From contig NZ_JAELYA010000007.1 in the NCBI RefSeq assembly GCF_017589465.1, forward strand, positions 124,001 to 188,000: 64,000 nt of DNA, in the 5' to 3' direction. Made by a program: the position numbers and the translations under genes. Shown here piece after piece: positions 43,013 through 52,511 of this stretch (positions are counted from its first letter, which is position 1; the number at the start of each line of letters is the position of its first letter). This stretch comes from Pseudomonas schmalbachii (GTDB taxonomy: Bacteria; Pseudomonadota; Gammaproteobacteria; Pseudomonadales; Pseudomonadaceae). Under the pieces are notes generated by a model. That model did no database searches. It was given only the letters and a program-made list of their open reading frames with translations, and had not been told where the DNA came from.

Positions 43013-43891
43013 ATGAAAGGCATTGTCCTGGCCGGCGGCTCCGGTACACGTCTTCACCCGATCACTCGCGGTATTTCCAAGCAGTTGCTGCCGATCTATG
43101 ACAAGCCGATGATCTATTACCCGCTGTCGGTCCTGATGTTGGCGGGAATCAGGGAAATCCTGGTGATTTCCACTCCGGAGGACTTGCCCAACTTCCGTAA
43201 GCTGCTGGGCGATGGCTCGGAGTTCGGTATCAGCCTCAATTATGCCGAACAACCGTCGCCGGACGGGCTGGCCCAGGCGTTCCTGATTGGCGAGGAGTTC
43301 ATTGGCGACAGCAGTGTGTGCCTGATCCTCGGCGACAATATCTTCTACGGCTATGGTTTCACCGCCATGCTGCGTGAAGCGGCCGCCCGTCAGCATGGTG
43401 CAACCGTCTTCGGCTACCACGTGAATGATCCGGAGCGTTTCGGGGTCGTCGAGTTCGACGCCAACGGCAAAGCCATCTCCATCGAAGAGAAGCCCAAGAC
43501 GCCGAAATCCCATTACGCGGTTACCGGTCTGTACTTCTACGACAACTCGGTTGTGGAGATCGCCAAGCAGGTAAAACCTTCCGCTCGCGGCGAACTGGAA
43601 ATCACCGATGTGAACAACGCCTACCTGCAACGTGGCGACCTGCATGTCAGCCTGCTGGGCCGTGGCTTCGCCTGGCTGGATACCGGCACCCATGACTCCC
43701 TGATGGAGGCCAGCCACTACGTGCAGACCATCGAAACCCGCCAAGGCCTCAAAGTGGCCTGTCTGGAAGAGATTGCCTACCACCAGGGCTGGCTGTCGGC
43801 AGAACAACTCCGCCAGCAAGCCCAGGTGCTGAGCAAGACGGGATACGGTCAGTATCTGCTGAGCGTACTGGCACAGGAGACTCATCCATGA
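43013..43891 (+). CDS. rmlA: Glucose-1-phosphate thymidylyltransferase
   Basis: This 292-residue enzyme makes dTDP-glucose, the first step to dTDP-L-rhamnose. The nucleotidyltransferase start [18 protein letters not shown] is followed by [17 protein letters not shown] and the metal-site [14 protein letters not shown] ribosome site precedes the ATG. rmlC overlaps its end by four bases. Length and motifs are standard. Confidence 0.97.
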   Translation: MKGIVLAGGSGTRLHPITRGISKQLLPIYDKPMIYYPLSVLMLAGIREILVISTPEDLPNFRKLLGDGSEFGISLNYAEQPSPDGLAQAFLIGEEFIGDSSVCLILGDNIFYGYGFTAMLREAAARQHGATVFGYHVNDPERFGVVEFDANGKAISIEEKPKTPKSHYAVTGLYFYDNSVVEIAKQVKPSARGELEITDVNNAYLQRGDLHVSLLGRGFAWLDTGTHDSLMEASHYVQTIETRQGLKVACLEEIAYHQGWLSAEQLRQQAQVLSKTGYGQYLLSVLAQETHP

Positions 43892-44430
43892 AAGTGATCG
43901 AAACTGCTCTGCCGGGCGTGCTGATCATCGAGCCCAAGGTATTCGGCGATGCTCGTGGATTCTTCCTCGAGAGCTTCCACATCGAGCGCTACCGCGACGC
44001 TGGTATCGACCTGCCATTCGTCCAGGACAATCACTCCCGGTCGCCGCGTGGTGTTTTGCGCGGATTGCATTTCCAGCGTACTCGCCCACAGGGCAAGCTG
44101 GTCAGTGTGAGTCGCGGCGTGGTGTACGACGTCGCCGTGGATATCAATCCCGAGTCGCCGACCTGTGGCCAGTTCGTTGGCGTGGAGTTGAGCGACGACA
44201 ACCATCGCCAGCTATGGATTCCGCCAGGATACGCCCATGGTTTCTGTGTGCTGAGTGATGTTGCGGACTTCCAGTACAAATGCACTGACCTGTACTTCCC
44301 TGCCGACGAAGGCGGGCTGATCTGGAACGACCCGGACGTGAACATTCCGTGGCCGTTGACCGATCCGCTGCTGTCCGAAAAGGACAAGCTCAACCCCAGC
44401 CTGCGCGAATTGCTTGGCAAGGGGAACTGA
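43888..44430 (+). CDS. rmlC: dTDP-4-dehydrorhamnose 3,5-epimerase
   Basis: This 180-residue cupin epimerises C3 and C5 of the 4-keto sugar. The family signature is intact: [29 protein letters not shown] with the catalytic His, [16 protein letters not shown] and PPGYAHGF. It is coupled to rmlA by an ATGA overlap, and one base separates its stop from the rmlD ATG. Confidence 0.97.
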   Translation: MKVIETALPGVLIIEPKVFGDARGFFLESFHIERYRDAGIDLPFVQDNHSRSPRGVLRGLHFQRTRPQGKLVSVSRGVVYDVAVDINPESPTCGQFVGVELSDDNHRQLWIPPGYAHGFCVLSDVADFQYKCTDLYFPADEGGLIWNDPDVNIPWPLTDPLLSEKDKLNPSLRELLGKGN

Positions 44431-44431
44431 C

Positions 44432-45337
44432 ATGCAGGTATTGGTTACCGGTGCACGCGGTCAGGTTGGATTCGAACTGCTGCGCCGCGCACCTGCTGGC
44501 TTCGTTGTGACCGGTATGGGCTCCAGTGAGCTGGATATCACCAATGAAGAACAGATCCGGGAAGCTGTTGCACGCATCCGTCCGCAGTTGATCATCAATG
44601 CCGCTGCCTATACCGCTGTCGATAAAGCGGAAAGCGAGCCGGAGCGGGCATATGCAATCAACCGGGACGGCGTTGCGCATCTGGCGAAAGCGGCGAATGA
44701 AGCAGGAATTCCGCTGCTGCATATTTCCACCGACTATGTCTTCGCCGGCGATGCGGATGTGCCCTATCGGGAAAACGATGCCACCGGCCCTACCGGTATT
44801 TACGGTGCCAGCAAGCTGGCCGGTGAACAGGCCTTGGTCGATTTGTGCGCACAACACCTGATACTGCGCACCAGTTGGGTGTTCGGCGTGCATGGCAACA
44901 ACTTCGTGAAGACCATGCTGCGCCTCGGACGCGAGCGCAGTGAACTGGGCGTGGTGGCCGATCAGCGCGGATGTCCGACCTCCGCAGCGAGCATTGCCGG
45001 TGCGCTATGGCGCGTTGCCGCAAAGATTCGAGATGAAGGCACAGCGGCATGGGGGATTTACCACTTCAGTGGCGCCCCGGCCTGCACCTGGCATGAATTT
45101 GCCATGGAAATTTTCCAGCAGGCGCACGCGTTGGGAATGATCGAACGACAACCGCTGGTGAATGCCATTGCAACTCGCGACTACCCGACGCCTGCAAAAC
45201 GCCCAGCTTGGTCGGTGATGAGCAGTCAGAAGCTGCAACAAACATTCAGCATAGCGGCTTCCGATTGGCACCACGATCTGCTCGATGTACTACAGGAACT
45301 GAACGGCCCTGCCGATAAAGTAACTCCTGAACAGTAA
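44432..45337 (+). CDS. rmlD: dTDP-4-dehydrorhamnose reductase
   Basis: This 301-residue NAD(P)H-dependent enzyme makes dTDP-L-rhamnose. The dinucleotide motif is G7-A-R-G-Q-V-G13, with NAAAYTAVDKAESEP, ISTDYVFAGD and the YGASKLAGE active site following. I start at MQVLVTGARG, one base after the rmlC stop, with AAGGGG upstream. It closes the rmlBACD set. Confidence 0.96.
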   Translation: MQVLVTGARGQVGFELLRRAPAGFVVTGMGSSELDITNEEQIREAVARIRPQLIINAAAYTAVDKAESEPERAYAINRDGVAHLAKAANEAGIPLLHISTDYVFAGDADVPYRENDATGPTGIYGASKLAGEQALVDLCAQHLILRTSWVFGVHGNNFVKTMLRLGRERSELGVVADQRGCPTSAASIAGALWRVAAKIRDEGTAAWGIYHFSGAPACTWHEFAMEIFQQAHALGMIERQPLVNAIATRDYPTPAKRPAWSVMSSQKLQQTFSIAASDWHHDLLDVLQELNGPADKVTPEQ

Positions 45338-45357
45338 TCAATAGAAGCATGCCCCTG

Positions 45358-45383
45358 GCCCGCATCCGTTACGTGATGCGGGC
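45358..45383 (+). terminator. Hairpin after rmlD, possible terminator
   Basis: GCCCGCATC pairs with GATGCGGGC across an eight-base loop, 20 bases after the rmlD stop. No T-run follows, so termination would be weak or Rho-assisted. The rest of the gap to wcaJ shows no gene. Confidence 0.4.
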
Positions 45384-45530
45384 TAGACGTTGGCACGCCC
45401 GAATAACGACAAGAACTCCAGCGACACCCGGAACAGCCTGATTCACGGCGTCATTACGCTGCCCCGCAAGAACACTTTCCATCAACAACTCTCACATGCC
45501 TCTGACCTACAGACGTAAAGGAGTGCCGCA

Positions 45531-46946
45531 ATGAACAGCAGGGACCGCGGAATTCTCCGCCCCCATCAGGCCAATATCTCGATAGTGCAAAGACTGCTGG
45601 ATCTGCTGGTTATCCTGGCCGGCATCGTCGGCACTGTGATCCTGCACGGGGACGACTTCGATAGGGGTCAACTGATCGCGACCTTGCTTGCGCTGGTGGT
45701 GTTCTACCTGTTGAGCGATTTCGCCCAGTTGTACAGTTCCTGGCGCGGCGAGCGGGTCATCGTGGAGTTGCGCCGGGTTTGCTGGATCTGGGCAATCAGT
45801 TTTGCCAGCGTATTGCTCGTCGATAAGTTCGTAGTCAGTATGCCGGTGCTCGATGCACTGGACCTGGCGCAGTGGTTCTGCCAGACATTGCTGGGCCTGT
45901 GCATCTATCGGGTTGGCCTGCGGCTGGCCCTGAATTTGCTGCGGCGCAAGGGCTTCAATACCCGTTCGGTAGCCATCGCCGGTGCCGGTGCGCTGGGGCA
46001 GCGGCTGGCGCGCAATATCGCTGGTGCACCCTGGATGGGGCTGGAGCTGCTGGGCTTTTATGACGACAAGCGTCGTGATCCGGTACACCTGCCGAAGAGC
46101 AAGCTGAGCCTGCCGGTTTCCGGGACGCTGGAGCAGTTGGTGGCCGAGGCGCGGGCCGGAGAGATCGACCGTATCTACATCACCCTACCGATGCGCAGCG
46201 AGGCGCGCATTCGCTGGCTGGTCGATCAACTGAGCGATACCACCACTTCGGTATTCATCGTTCCAGACGTGTTCATCTTCGAACTACTGCATGCGCGCAG
46301 CCAGAACATCAATGGCGTGCCGACCATCAGCATCTTCGATAGCCCGATGACCGGGGCGAAGGCGATCATCAAGCGGCTGGAGGATATCGTTCTCTCCTCA
46401 CTAATCCTCTGCCTGATTGCCGTTCCCATGGCGTTCATTGCGGCAGCGGTGAAGCTCAGTTCCCCAGGCCCGGTGTTCTTCCGGCAGAAGCGTTATGGCA
46501 TCGATGGCCGTCCGATCCAGGTGTGGAAGTTCCGCAGTATGCGGGTGATGGAGAACGGCGCAGATGTGGTCCAGGCCACGCGCAACGACAACCGTATTAC
46601 CAAGGTGGGTGCGTTCATTCGCCGGACTTCGCTGGACGAGTTACCTCAGTTCATCAATGTGCTGCTCGGCGACATGTCCATCGTCGGCCCTCGCCCGCAT
46701 GCGGTGGCGCACAATGAGGAATACCGCACCCAGATTGGCAGCTACATGCTGCGTCACAAGGTGAAGCCGGGCATCACCGGTTGGGCACAGGTGAATGGCT
46801 GGCGTGGCGAGACGGATACGCTGGACAAGATGCAGAAGCGTATCGAGCACGATCTCCATTACATCAATAACTGGTCACTCTGGTGGGACCTGAAGATCGT
46901 GTTCCTCACGGTGTTCAAAGGCTTCGTGCATAAGAATGCGTATTGA
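45531..46946 (+). CDS. wcaJ: Undecaprenyl-phosphate hexose-1-phosphate transferase (WcaJ type)
   Basis: This 471-residue inner-membrane enzyme starts each repeat unit by moving glucose 1-phosphate (or galactose 1-phosphate) onto undecaprenyl phosphate. It has four N-terminal helices, a Rossmann-like CoA-binding-type middle (VAIAGAGALGQRLARNI) and a catalytic C-terminal third with SSPGPVFFRQKRYGIDG, RRTSLDELPQFINVL and GDMSIVGPRPHAVAHNEEY. An AAGGAG site precedes the ATG. No other initiating transferase is in the locus, so the first sugar is inferred to be a hexose. Confidence 0.92.
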   Translation: MNSRDRGILRPHQANISIVQRLLDLLVILAGIVGTVILHGDDFDRGQLIATLLALVVFYLLSDFAQLYSSWRGERVIVELRRVCWIWAISFASVLLVDKFVVSMPVLDALDLAQWFCQTLLGLCIYRVGLRLALNLLRRKGFNTRSVAIAGAGALGQRLARNIAGAPWMGLELLGFYDDKRRDPVHLPKSKLSLPVSGTLEQLVAEARAGEIDRIYITLPMRSEARIRWLVDQLSDTTTSVFIVPDVFIFELLHARSQNINGVPTISIFDSPMTGAKAIIKRLEDIVLSSLILCLIAVPMAFIAAAVKLSSPGPVFFRQKRYGIDGRPIQVWKFRSMRVMENGADVVQATRNDNRITKVGAFIRRTSLDELPQFINVLLGDMSIVGPRPHAVAHNEEYRTQIGSYMLRHKVKPGITGWAQVNGWRGETDTLDKMQKRIEHDLHYINNWSLWWDLKIVFLTVFKGFVHKNAY

Positions 46947-46969
46947 GGGATTCGAGTGACGGCCCTCCG

Positions 46970-47205
46970 GAAAATCGATGGGTATCGCAAGCTCAACCCA
47001 TCCTACGTGACGCTCTCTGGGAGTTAGAGGCGTAGGGCGGGTGAAACCCGCCAATTTGATCCAACACATCGGATTTGGCGGGTTGCATGCGGGTTCGTAG
47101 GTTGGGCTGAGGTACGAAGCCCAACGGCACGGCTGCCGGCAATTGTTGGGTTTCACTTCGTTCAGCGCCAACCTACTCGGCCCTCTCCCGGCAGGGGAGA
47201 GGGAG
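46970..47205. repeat. Mixed repeat cluster between wcaJ and gfcA
   Basis: Several families lie side by side: GATGGGTATCGCAAGCTCAA ending CCATCCTAC, GTAGGGCGGGTGAAACCCGCC at 47032, a GTAGGTTGGGCTGAG...GCGCCAACCTAC pair at 47097-47176 and a CCCTCTCCCGGCAGGGGAGAGGG fragment. No gene is seen in the 400-base gap. Confidence 0.8.
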
Positions 47206-47346
47206 TCAAAACATAGGAACGATCAAGAAAATCAAAGTGTTGTAGTGTTGTTACAACCATGAAGTTAGCGCTTGTTGCTTGCGCTGGCGACATGCCACCC
47301 TTAACCTTCTGTAAACTAAAGAACCTATCCCACAAGGAGTCTTGAT

Positions 47347-47673
47347 ATGAAGAAACTTCTGGCCCTCGCCGTAATGGCGAGCTTCAGCACTTCGCTGCTG
47401 GCTGCTGAAACCGGCACCAATTCCGAATCGACTTCGGCGTCGGGCACTGGCTCGACCACCTCCGCTGCAGCTCCGGGTGCTACCTCGTCCCTGGGCCTGT
47501 CCACTCCCATCGCTGGCGGCCTGACCGTTGGTGCCGCTGTCGGTATTGGTGCAGCAGCCGTTGCAGTAGGCGTAGCTGCCTCCAACAGCAGCGGCGGTGG
47601 CAGCGACAACACTCCGGGCACCACCGGTGGCGGCACTGGCGGTACCACCGGCACTACCGGTACCACCAACTAA
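47347..47673 (+). CDS. gfcA: GfcA/YjbE-like small secreted Thr/Gly-rich protein
   Basis: This 108-residue protein has a signal peptide (MKKLLALAVMASFSTSLLAA), a Ser/Thr/Ala-rich segment, a hydrophobic Gly/Ala/Val stretch (GGLTVGAAVGIGAAAVAVGV) and a Gly-Thr tail with TTGGGTGGTTGTTGTT. The same plan is found in GfcA/YmcD and YjbE of E. coli, small proteins of unknown function at the head of capsule-secretion operons. The downstream wza, gfcB, gfcC and gfcD genes support the match. AAGGAG precedes the ATG. A strong terminator follows, so it may be made in excess of the genes downstream. Confidence 0.75.
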   Translation: MKKLLALAVMASFSTSLLAAETGTNSESTSASGTGSTTSAAAPGATSSLGLSTPIAGGLTVGAAVGIGAAAVAVGVAASNSSGGGSDNTPGTTGGGTGGTTGTTGTTN

Positions 47674-47703
47674 GCAACATCGGCCCCATCCCGGCCTGTT
47701 GAT

Positions 47704-47758
47704 CCCGGCAAGAGCGTTTCCTGAAAAGGAGTCGCTCTTGCTGGGCTTTCTGCTTTTC
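47704..47758 (+). terminator. Strong terminator or attenuator between gfcA and wza
   Basis: A 13-base stem (CCCGGCAAGAGCG with CGCTCTTGCTGGG, one G-U pair) closes a 16-base loop and is followed by CTTTCTGCTTTT. Confidence 0.8.
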
Positions 47759-47849
47759 CGATAATAACCACCCACTTTCCCACACTTCACTCCAACTCGA
47801 CGCCCTGCCGAGGTGGTTTCGTATTGACCTCTTTGTGTAGTCCTTCACC

Positions 47850-48956
47850 ATGATTCGCTCTTTGTCCGCCGCAGTACTCGCAGCTATCACCCTTCAGGGT
47901 TGCATGTTCGCCCCTGGCCAACACATGGATACCAGCCGCATCATTCGCGACGACTCTCCGGAGAGCAGCCGCGTCGAGCTGGTACAGATCACTCCGAAGC
48001 TGCTGGCCATGGATGCCGCGACGGAACAACGCGCGAAGGTTCCTGCCGAGTTGCTGGCATATCAACCCGAGGATTACCGCATCGGCGTTGGCGACCTGTT
48101 GTACATCACCGTATGGGACCACCCTGAGCTAACTGCCCCGTCCGGCCCGCAGCAACAGATCGACGCCAACGGCCGCCTGGTCCGCCCGGATGGTTCGCTG
48201 TTCTACCCCTATATCGGCAATGTCCGCGCATCCGGCCGGACCATCGAGCAACTGCGCGCCGACATTTCCGGCCGCCTGGCCCAGTACGTCGAAAGCCCGC
48301 AGGTGGACGTCAGCGTGCTGCGCTACGCCAGCCAGAAGGTGGTGCTCAACGGTGCCTTCGGCAAAAGCGGTCCGCAGCCGATCACCACTACGCCGCTGAA
48401 CCTGATGGAGGCTATCGGCAATGGCGGCGTCAACACCGGTGCTGCCGACCTTTCCGGGCTGATCCTGAAGCGCGATGGCCGTGAGTATCTGCTCGACCTG
48501 GATTCGCTGAACTACCAGAACTCCGAGCTGTACAGCATCTACCTGAAGGACGGCGACCAGATCTACCTGCCCTATAACGACAACAAGAAGGTCTACCTGA
48601 TGGGTGAGGTGAACGGTGCGCGAGCCCTCACCTACAAGACCCGCAACCTGAACCTGGCCGATGCCATTGGCACCGTAGGCGGCCTGAACCAGACGACCTC
48701 CAACGGAAAGGCGGTGTACGTGATCCGCGGCGTAGAGAATCTGGAGAAAGAACCAGCCAAGGTCTTCCAACTGGACGCACAGTCGCCGACCGCTTTCATC
48801 CTCGCCCAGCGCTTCAACCTGCAGCCTCAGGACGTGATCTATGTCGGCCCTGCTGGTGTCACCCGCTGGAACCGCTTCATCAGCCAGTTGCTTGGCTCGG
48901 CGACCATTCTGGGCACCGGGGCGAATATCAAGAGCGACATGAGCGACAACAACTAA
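47850..48956 (+). CDS. wza: Capsule export outer-membrane lipoprotein Wza/GfcE
   Basis: This 368-residue lipoprotein forms the outer-membrane channel for the polymer. The signal ends in a lipobox LQGC at Cys18; the polysaccharide-export domain starts with YRIGVGDLLYITVWDHPEL, two SLBB domains follow, and the C-terminal amphipathic end (WNRFISQLLGSATILGTG) is the pore helix. Its partner kinase wzc is 17 kb upstream in the same locus. gfcB follows after 18 bases. The start lacks an obvious ribosome site. Confidence 0.94.
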   Translation: MIRSLSAAVLAAITLQGCMFAPGQHMDTSRIIRDDSPESSRVELVQITPKLLAMDAATEQRAKVPAELLAYQPEDYRIGVGDLLYITVWDHPELTAPSGPQQQIDANGRLVRPDGSLFYPYIGNVRASGRTIEQLRADISGRLAQYVESPQVDVSVLRYASQKVVLNGAFGKSGPQPITTTPLNLMEAIGNGGVNTGAADLSGLILKRDGREYLLDLDSLNYQNSELYSIYLKDGDQIYLPYNDNKKVYLMGEVNGARALTYKTRNLNLADAIGTVGGLNQTTSNGKAVYVIRGVENLEKEPAKVFQLDAQSPTAFILAQRFNLQPQDVIYVGPAGVTRWNRFISQLLGSATILGTGANIKSDMSDNN

Positions 48957-48974
48957 TCCAGGCTCAGGTCAATC

Positions 48975-49637
48975 GTGAATATTCTCCGCTACGCCGCTCT
49001 GGCGGTGGCGGCTCTCTCGCTGTGCGCATGCAATCCCTTGATGAAAGCATCCTGGGATACCCTGCGCGCCGCGACCGAGGGACCGCAGCCGCTTGAGCTG
49101 ACCCAGGCACAGGTCGATGCCGTGCCTTATTACCAGATCAAACTCCAGGCCAACCCCGGCGGCGAAGCCGTGATGGCGCTGGTGCGCCAGCAGGACGGCC
49201 TGCAGTTCTGGGTCGCTTCCACTCATCAGATCCTGATGATGCGCGACGGTCTGGTGGTACGCACCGTCGGCTTCGGCCACAACCTGGCCGCCACCCGCCT
49301 GGCCGCCGACTCGCCGTTCTCCACCGGGCTGCATAAGGTCGCCGACGGCACCACCAGCCAGCGCTGGGTGGATTTCGCAGACGGTTATCAGGTCGGCATT
49401 CCCGTACAGAGCAGCTTCGAGAAGAAGGGCCTGGAGCAGATCGACATCCTCGGTCGCAGTCACACGCTGTTGCGTGTCGATGAGTCGCTGAGCGCTCCGG
49501 TTGGCGGCCTCGATGCCGTGAACAGCTACTGGGTCGACCCAGCGGACGGCTTCGTCATGGCCAGCCGTCAGCAGGTCACGCCGAAACTCCAGGTGATGAT
49601 CACCCAGATACGGCCATACCGGGGGACTGCGCAATGA
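48975..49637 (+). CDS. gfcB: GfcB/YjbF-family lipoprotein
   Basis: This 220-residue protein has a lipoprotein signal with lipobox LCAC at Cys19 and the YjbF/GfcB pattern (VRTVGFGHNLAATRL, near the end RQQVTPKLQVMITQIRPY). GfcB is required for group 4 capsule in enteropathogenic E. coli, though its exact step is unknown. The start is GTG, since the signal peptide begins there. gfcC overlaps its stop by four bases, showing tight coupling. Confidence 0.88.
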   Translation: MNILRYAALAVAALSLCACNPLMKASWDTLRAATEGPQPLELTQAQVDAVPYYQIKLQANPGGEAVMALVRQQDGLQFWVASTHQILMMRDGLVVRTVGFGHNLAATRLAADSPFSTGLHKVADGTTSQRWVDFADGYQVGIPVQSSFEKKGLEQIDILGRSHTLLRVDESLSAPVGGLDAVNSYWVDPADGFVMASRQQVTPKLQVMITQIRPYRGTAQ

Positions 49638-50407
49638 ACTGTCGCAATCTCCTGATGGCACTCGCTGCGGCACTGCTCTGCCACGCCGCATCGGCCAGTG
49701 ATCAGGTCGAGGTACGCGGCGATGCGAAGCGGCCGGGCCTGCAGACCATCACGCCGGATACCCGTCTGAGCACCGTGTTCAATGCTGCCCAGGTCAACCC
49801 GGAATCCTACTGGCTGGGTGCGGCGTGGCTGCACCAATCTCTGCTCAAACAGCAGGGCCGCCTCAAGGCCGGCATCCTGTTCGATCTGCAATTGCTGAAG
49901 CGCAAGGCGCTGCTGGATGACCAGCCGGCCCTGGCCGAACTGCTCGGGCGCCTGCATCAGCAAATCACCGATCTGCCGGTGACTGGTCGCCTGCCGCATC
50001 TGCTGGACCCAGTCGGGGTCGAAGTCGATTCGGAGCAGAACGCTCTGGTTGGCGCCGGGGATGTATTCATCTTTTCGCCACGCCCAAATCACGTCCGCGT
50101 GGTCGGCGCGGTGCAGGCCGACTGCACGCTCGCCCATATACCGCTGCAAGCTGCTCGCCTCTATCTGCAGCAGTGCGCCCAGCGCGCCGAAGCCGATGGT
50201 GACTGGCTGTACCTGATTCAACCGGACGGCAATGTCAGCCGACTCGGCATCGCCCTGTGGAACCGCCAGGACAGCGCACCGCCCGCCCCCGGCTCGACCA
50301 TCCTGGTTCCGATCAAGGCTGCCGGCCCCGATAGCCCCGCCCCGGATCTGAACCAGGAGCTTGCGGAATTCCTCGCCACCCAACCGCTGTCCGAGGTGGC
50401 GCAATGA
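49634..50407 (+). CDS. gfcC: GfcC/YjbG-family periplasmic protein
   Basis: This 257-residue protein has a signal peptide ending near ASASDQ and the family layout: a first SLBB-like domain (VEVRGDAKRPGLQTITPDTR), a helical insert, and a second part with LPHLLDPVGVEVD and a C-terminal helix. The E. coli GfcC structure resembles parts of Wza, but no enzymatic role is known. It overlaps both neighbours by four bases in the gfcB-gfcC-gfcD chain. Confidence 0.88.
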   Translation: MNCRNLLMALAAALLCHAASASDQVEVRGDAKRPGLQTITPDTRLSTVFNAAQVNPESYWLGAAWLHQSLLKQQGRLKAGILFDLQLLKRKALLDDQPALAELLGRLHQQITDLPVTGRLPHLLDPVGVEVDSEQNALVGAGDVFIFSPRPNHVRVVGAVQADCTLAHIPLQAARLYLQQCAQRAEADGDWLYLIQPDGNVSRLGIALWNRQDSAPPAPGSTILVPIKAAGPDSPAPDLNQELAEFLATQPLSEVAQ

Positions 50408-52488
50408 AGCTCCGCTATGCACTCTGTCTGCTGATGCCCTGGTCCGTGGCACACGGCGAGCCACGTTATACACAGCACGATTTCGGCGGCGTCGGCCTGC
50501 TGCAAACCCCGACCGCGCGTATGGCGCCGGCCGGTGAAGTCAGCATCAACGCCAACCGCACCGATCCCTACTCGCGCTACAGCTTCTCGCTGCAACCCTT
50601 CGACTGGCTGGAAACCTCATTCCGCTATACCTCGGTCAGCAACCGCCGTTATGGTCCGGAAAGCCTCAGCGGTGACCAGAGCTACAAGGACAAGGCGGTC
50701 GATGCCAAGCTCCGTCTGCTCAAGGAAAGCCACTGGCTGCCCGAGGTCGCCGTTGGCGCCCGCGACGTTGGCGGTACCGGCCTGTTCTCCAGCGAATACT
50801 TCGTCGGCAACAAGCGCTTTGGCGATTTCGATATGAGCCTGGGTATCGCCTGGGGTTACATTGGCAATCGTGGCGATTTCGACAACCCGCTGGGCTGGAT
50901 CGACGACAAGTACGATGAGCGCCCTGCAGCCGAAGGCACTGGCGACGTCAACACCAACGGCTGGTTCCGCGGCTCCCCTGCCCTCTTCGGCGGCGTGCTC
51001 TGGCAAACCCCGTGGGACCGGCTGTCGGTCAAGCTGGAATACGAAGGCAACAACTACGAAAACGAACCGCAGGACAACAACCAGAAGCAGGACTCCCCGG
51101 TCAACCTCGGCTTCGTCTTCAAGGCAGGCGACTCGGTAGACCTGCACGCAGCCTGGGAGCGTGGCAACACGGCGATGTTCGGCATCACCCTGCACACCAA
51201 CTTCGCCACCCGCTCGGCACCGCCCAAGACCTACGACCCACCGGCGGAAAAACTGCCGGCCAGTGCGCCGAACGTCAATGCCGATCAGGTCGACTGGGCT
51301 GGCGTTTCACAGCGCCTGCGCAACAACGCCGGCTACAAGGTCGAACGCATCGCGCGGAAGGATTCGGAGATCATCGTCTACGGCGAGCAGACCCGTTACC
51401 TCTACCCGCCCAAGGCCGTCGGCCGTACCGCGCGCATCCTCGACAACAGCGTGAGCGACGATATCCAGTGGTTCACCGTGGTCGACAAGCGCTACGACAT
51501 GCCGGTCGCCGAGACCAGCTTGCCGCGCAAGACCTTCCGCGAGGTGGTACAGCACGACCGCCCGCTGGCCGACCTGCGTCGCGCCACCGAACAGAACTGG
51601 CCACTGCCGCACCAGGAGGAAGTCCTCTTCGAACAGAAGCCGGACCCGTTCACCTACGGCCTGGGCCTGGGCTACAAGCAGAACGTCGGCGGCCCCGACG
51701 GCTTCCTGCTCTACCAGTTCACCGCCGACCTCAGCGCCGAATACCGCTTCACGCCGGATACCTGGTGGAGCGGCATGCTCAGCGGCAACCTGCTGAACAA
51801 CTTCGACAAGTTCAAGTACGACGCCCCCAGCGGCCTGCCGCGCGTGCGCACCGACATCCGCCAGTACGTGACCACTTCGGACGTCACCATGCCGTCGTTC
51901 CAGTTGAACAAGGTGAAGCGTCTGGATGAGGACCTTTACGGCATGGTCTACGGCGGCTACCTGGAGTCGATGTACGCCGGCGTGGGCGGCGAGATGCTCT
52001 ATCGCCCGCTGAACGAGCGCTGGGCGCTGGGCGCCGACCTGAACTTCGTGCGCCAGCGCGATTTCGACCAGGGCTTCGGCCTGCGCGACTACGACGTGAT
52101 CACCGGGAACATCACCGGCTATCTGAAGACCGACTTCCAGGATGTACTGGCGGCGGTCAGCGTCGGCCGCTACCTGGCCCGAGACTGGGGCACCACCATC
52201 GACCTGTCGCGCGAGTTCAGCAATGGCGTGCGCTTCGGCGGCTGGGTCACCCTGACCACGGCATCCAAGGAAGAGTACGGCGAGGGTAGTTTCGACAAGG
52301 GCATCTATATATCGATCCCCTTCGACGAACTGATGAGCAGCTCCACCATGCGCCGCGCCAACCTCGCCTGGGCCCCGCTGACCCGTGACGGTGGTGCACG
52401 TCTGGGCCGCAGCTATTCGCTGTACACCCTGACTGACGGGCGCAATGTGGATATGTTCGACGGTAGCTTCAGCAAGATCGTGGAATAA
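50404..52488 (+). CDS. gfcD: GfcD/YjbH-family outer-membrane beta-barrel protein
   Basis: This 694-residue exported protein has a signal peptide (MKLRYALCLLMPWSVAHG) and the YjbH start FGGVGLLQTPTARMAPAGEV. Alternating polar/aromatic beta-strand segments run through both halves, consistent with an outer-membrane barrel. GfcD is required with GfcB and GfcC for group 4 capsule display. It is the last gene of the polysaccharide locus; only repeats follow for 450 bases, without a clear intrinsic terminator. Confidence 0.9.
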   Translation: MKLRYALCLLMPWSVAHGEPRYTQHDFGGVGLLQTPTARMAPAGEVSINANRTDPYSRYSFSLQPFDWLETSFRYTSVSNRRYGPESLSGDQSYKDKAVDAKLRLLKESHWLPEVAVGARDVGGTGLFSSEYFVGNKRFGDFDMSLGIAWGYIGNRGDFDNPLGWIDDKYDERPAAEGTGDVNTNGWFRGSPALFGGVLWQTPWDRLSVKLEYEGNNYENEPQDNNQKQDSPVNLGFVFKAGDSVDLHAAWERGNTAMFGITLHTNFATRSAPPKTYDPPAEKLPASAPNVNADQVDWAGVSQRLRNNAGYKVERIARKDSEIIVYGEQTRYLYPPKAVGRTARILDNSVSDDIQWFTVVDKRYDMPVAETSLPRKTFREVVQHDRPLADLRRATEQNWPLPHQEEVLFEQKPDPFTYGLGLGYKQNVGGPDGFLLYQFTADLSAEYRFTPDTWWSGMLSGNLLNNFDKFKYDAPSGLPRVRTDIRQYVTTSDVTMPSFQLNKVKRLDEDLYGMVYGGYLESMYAGVGGEMLYRPLNERWALGADLNFVRQRDFDQGFGLRDYDVITGNITGYLKTDFQDVLAAVSVGRYLARDWGTTIDLSREFSNGVRFGGWVTLTTASKEEYGEGSFDKGIYISIPFDELMSSSTMRRANLAWAPLTRDGGARLGRSYSLYTLTDGRNVDMFDGSFSKIVE

Positions 52489-52511
52489 ATAATTGGGGAC
52501 CTTGACCGCGC

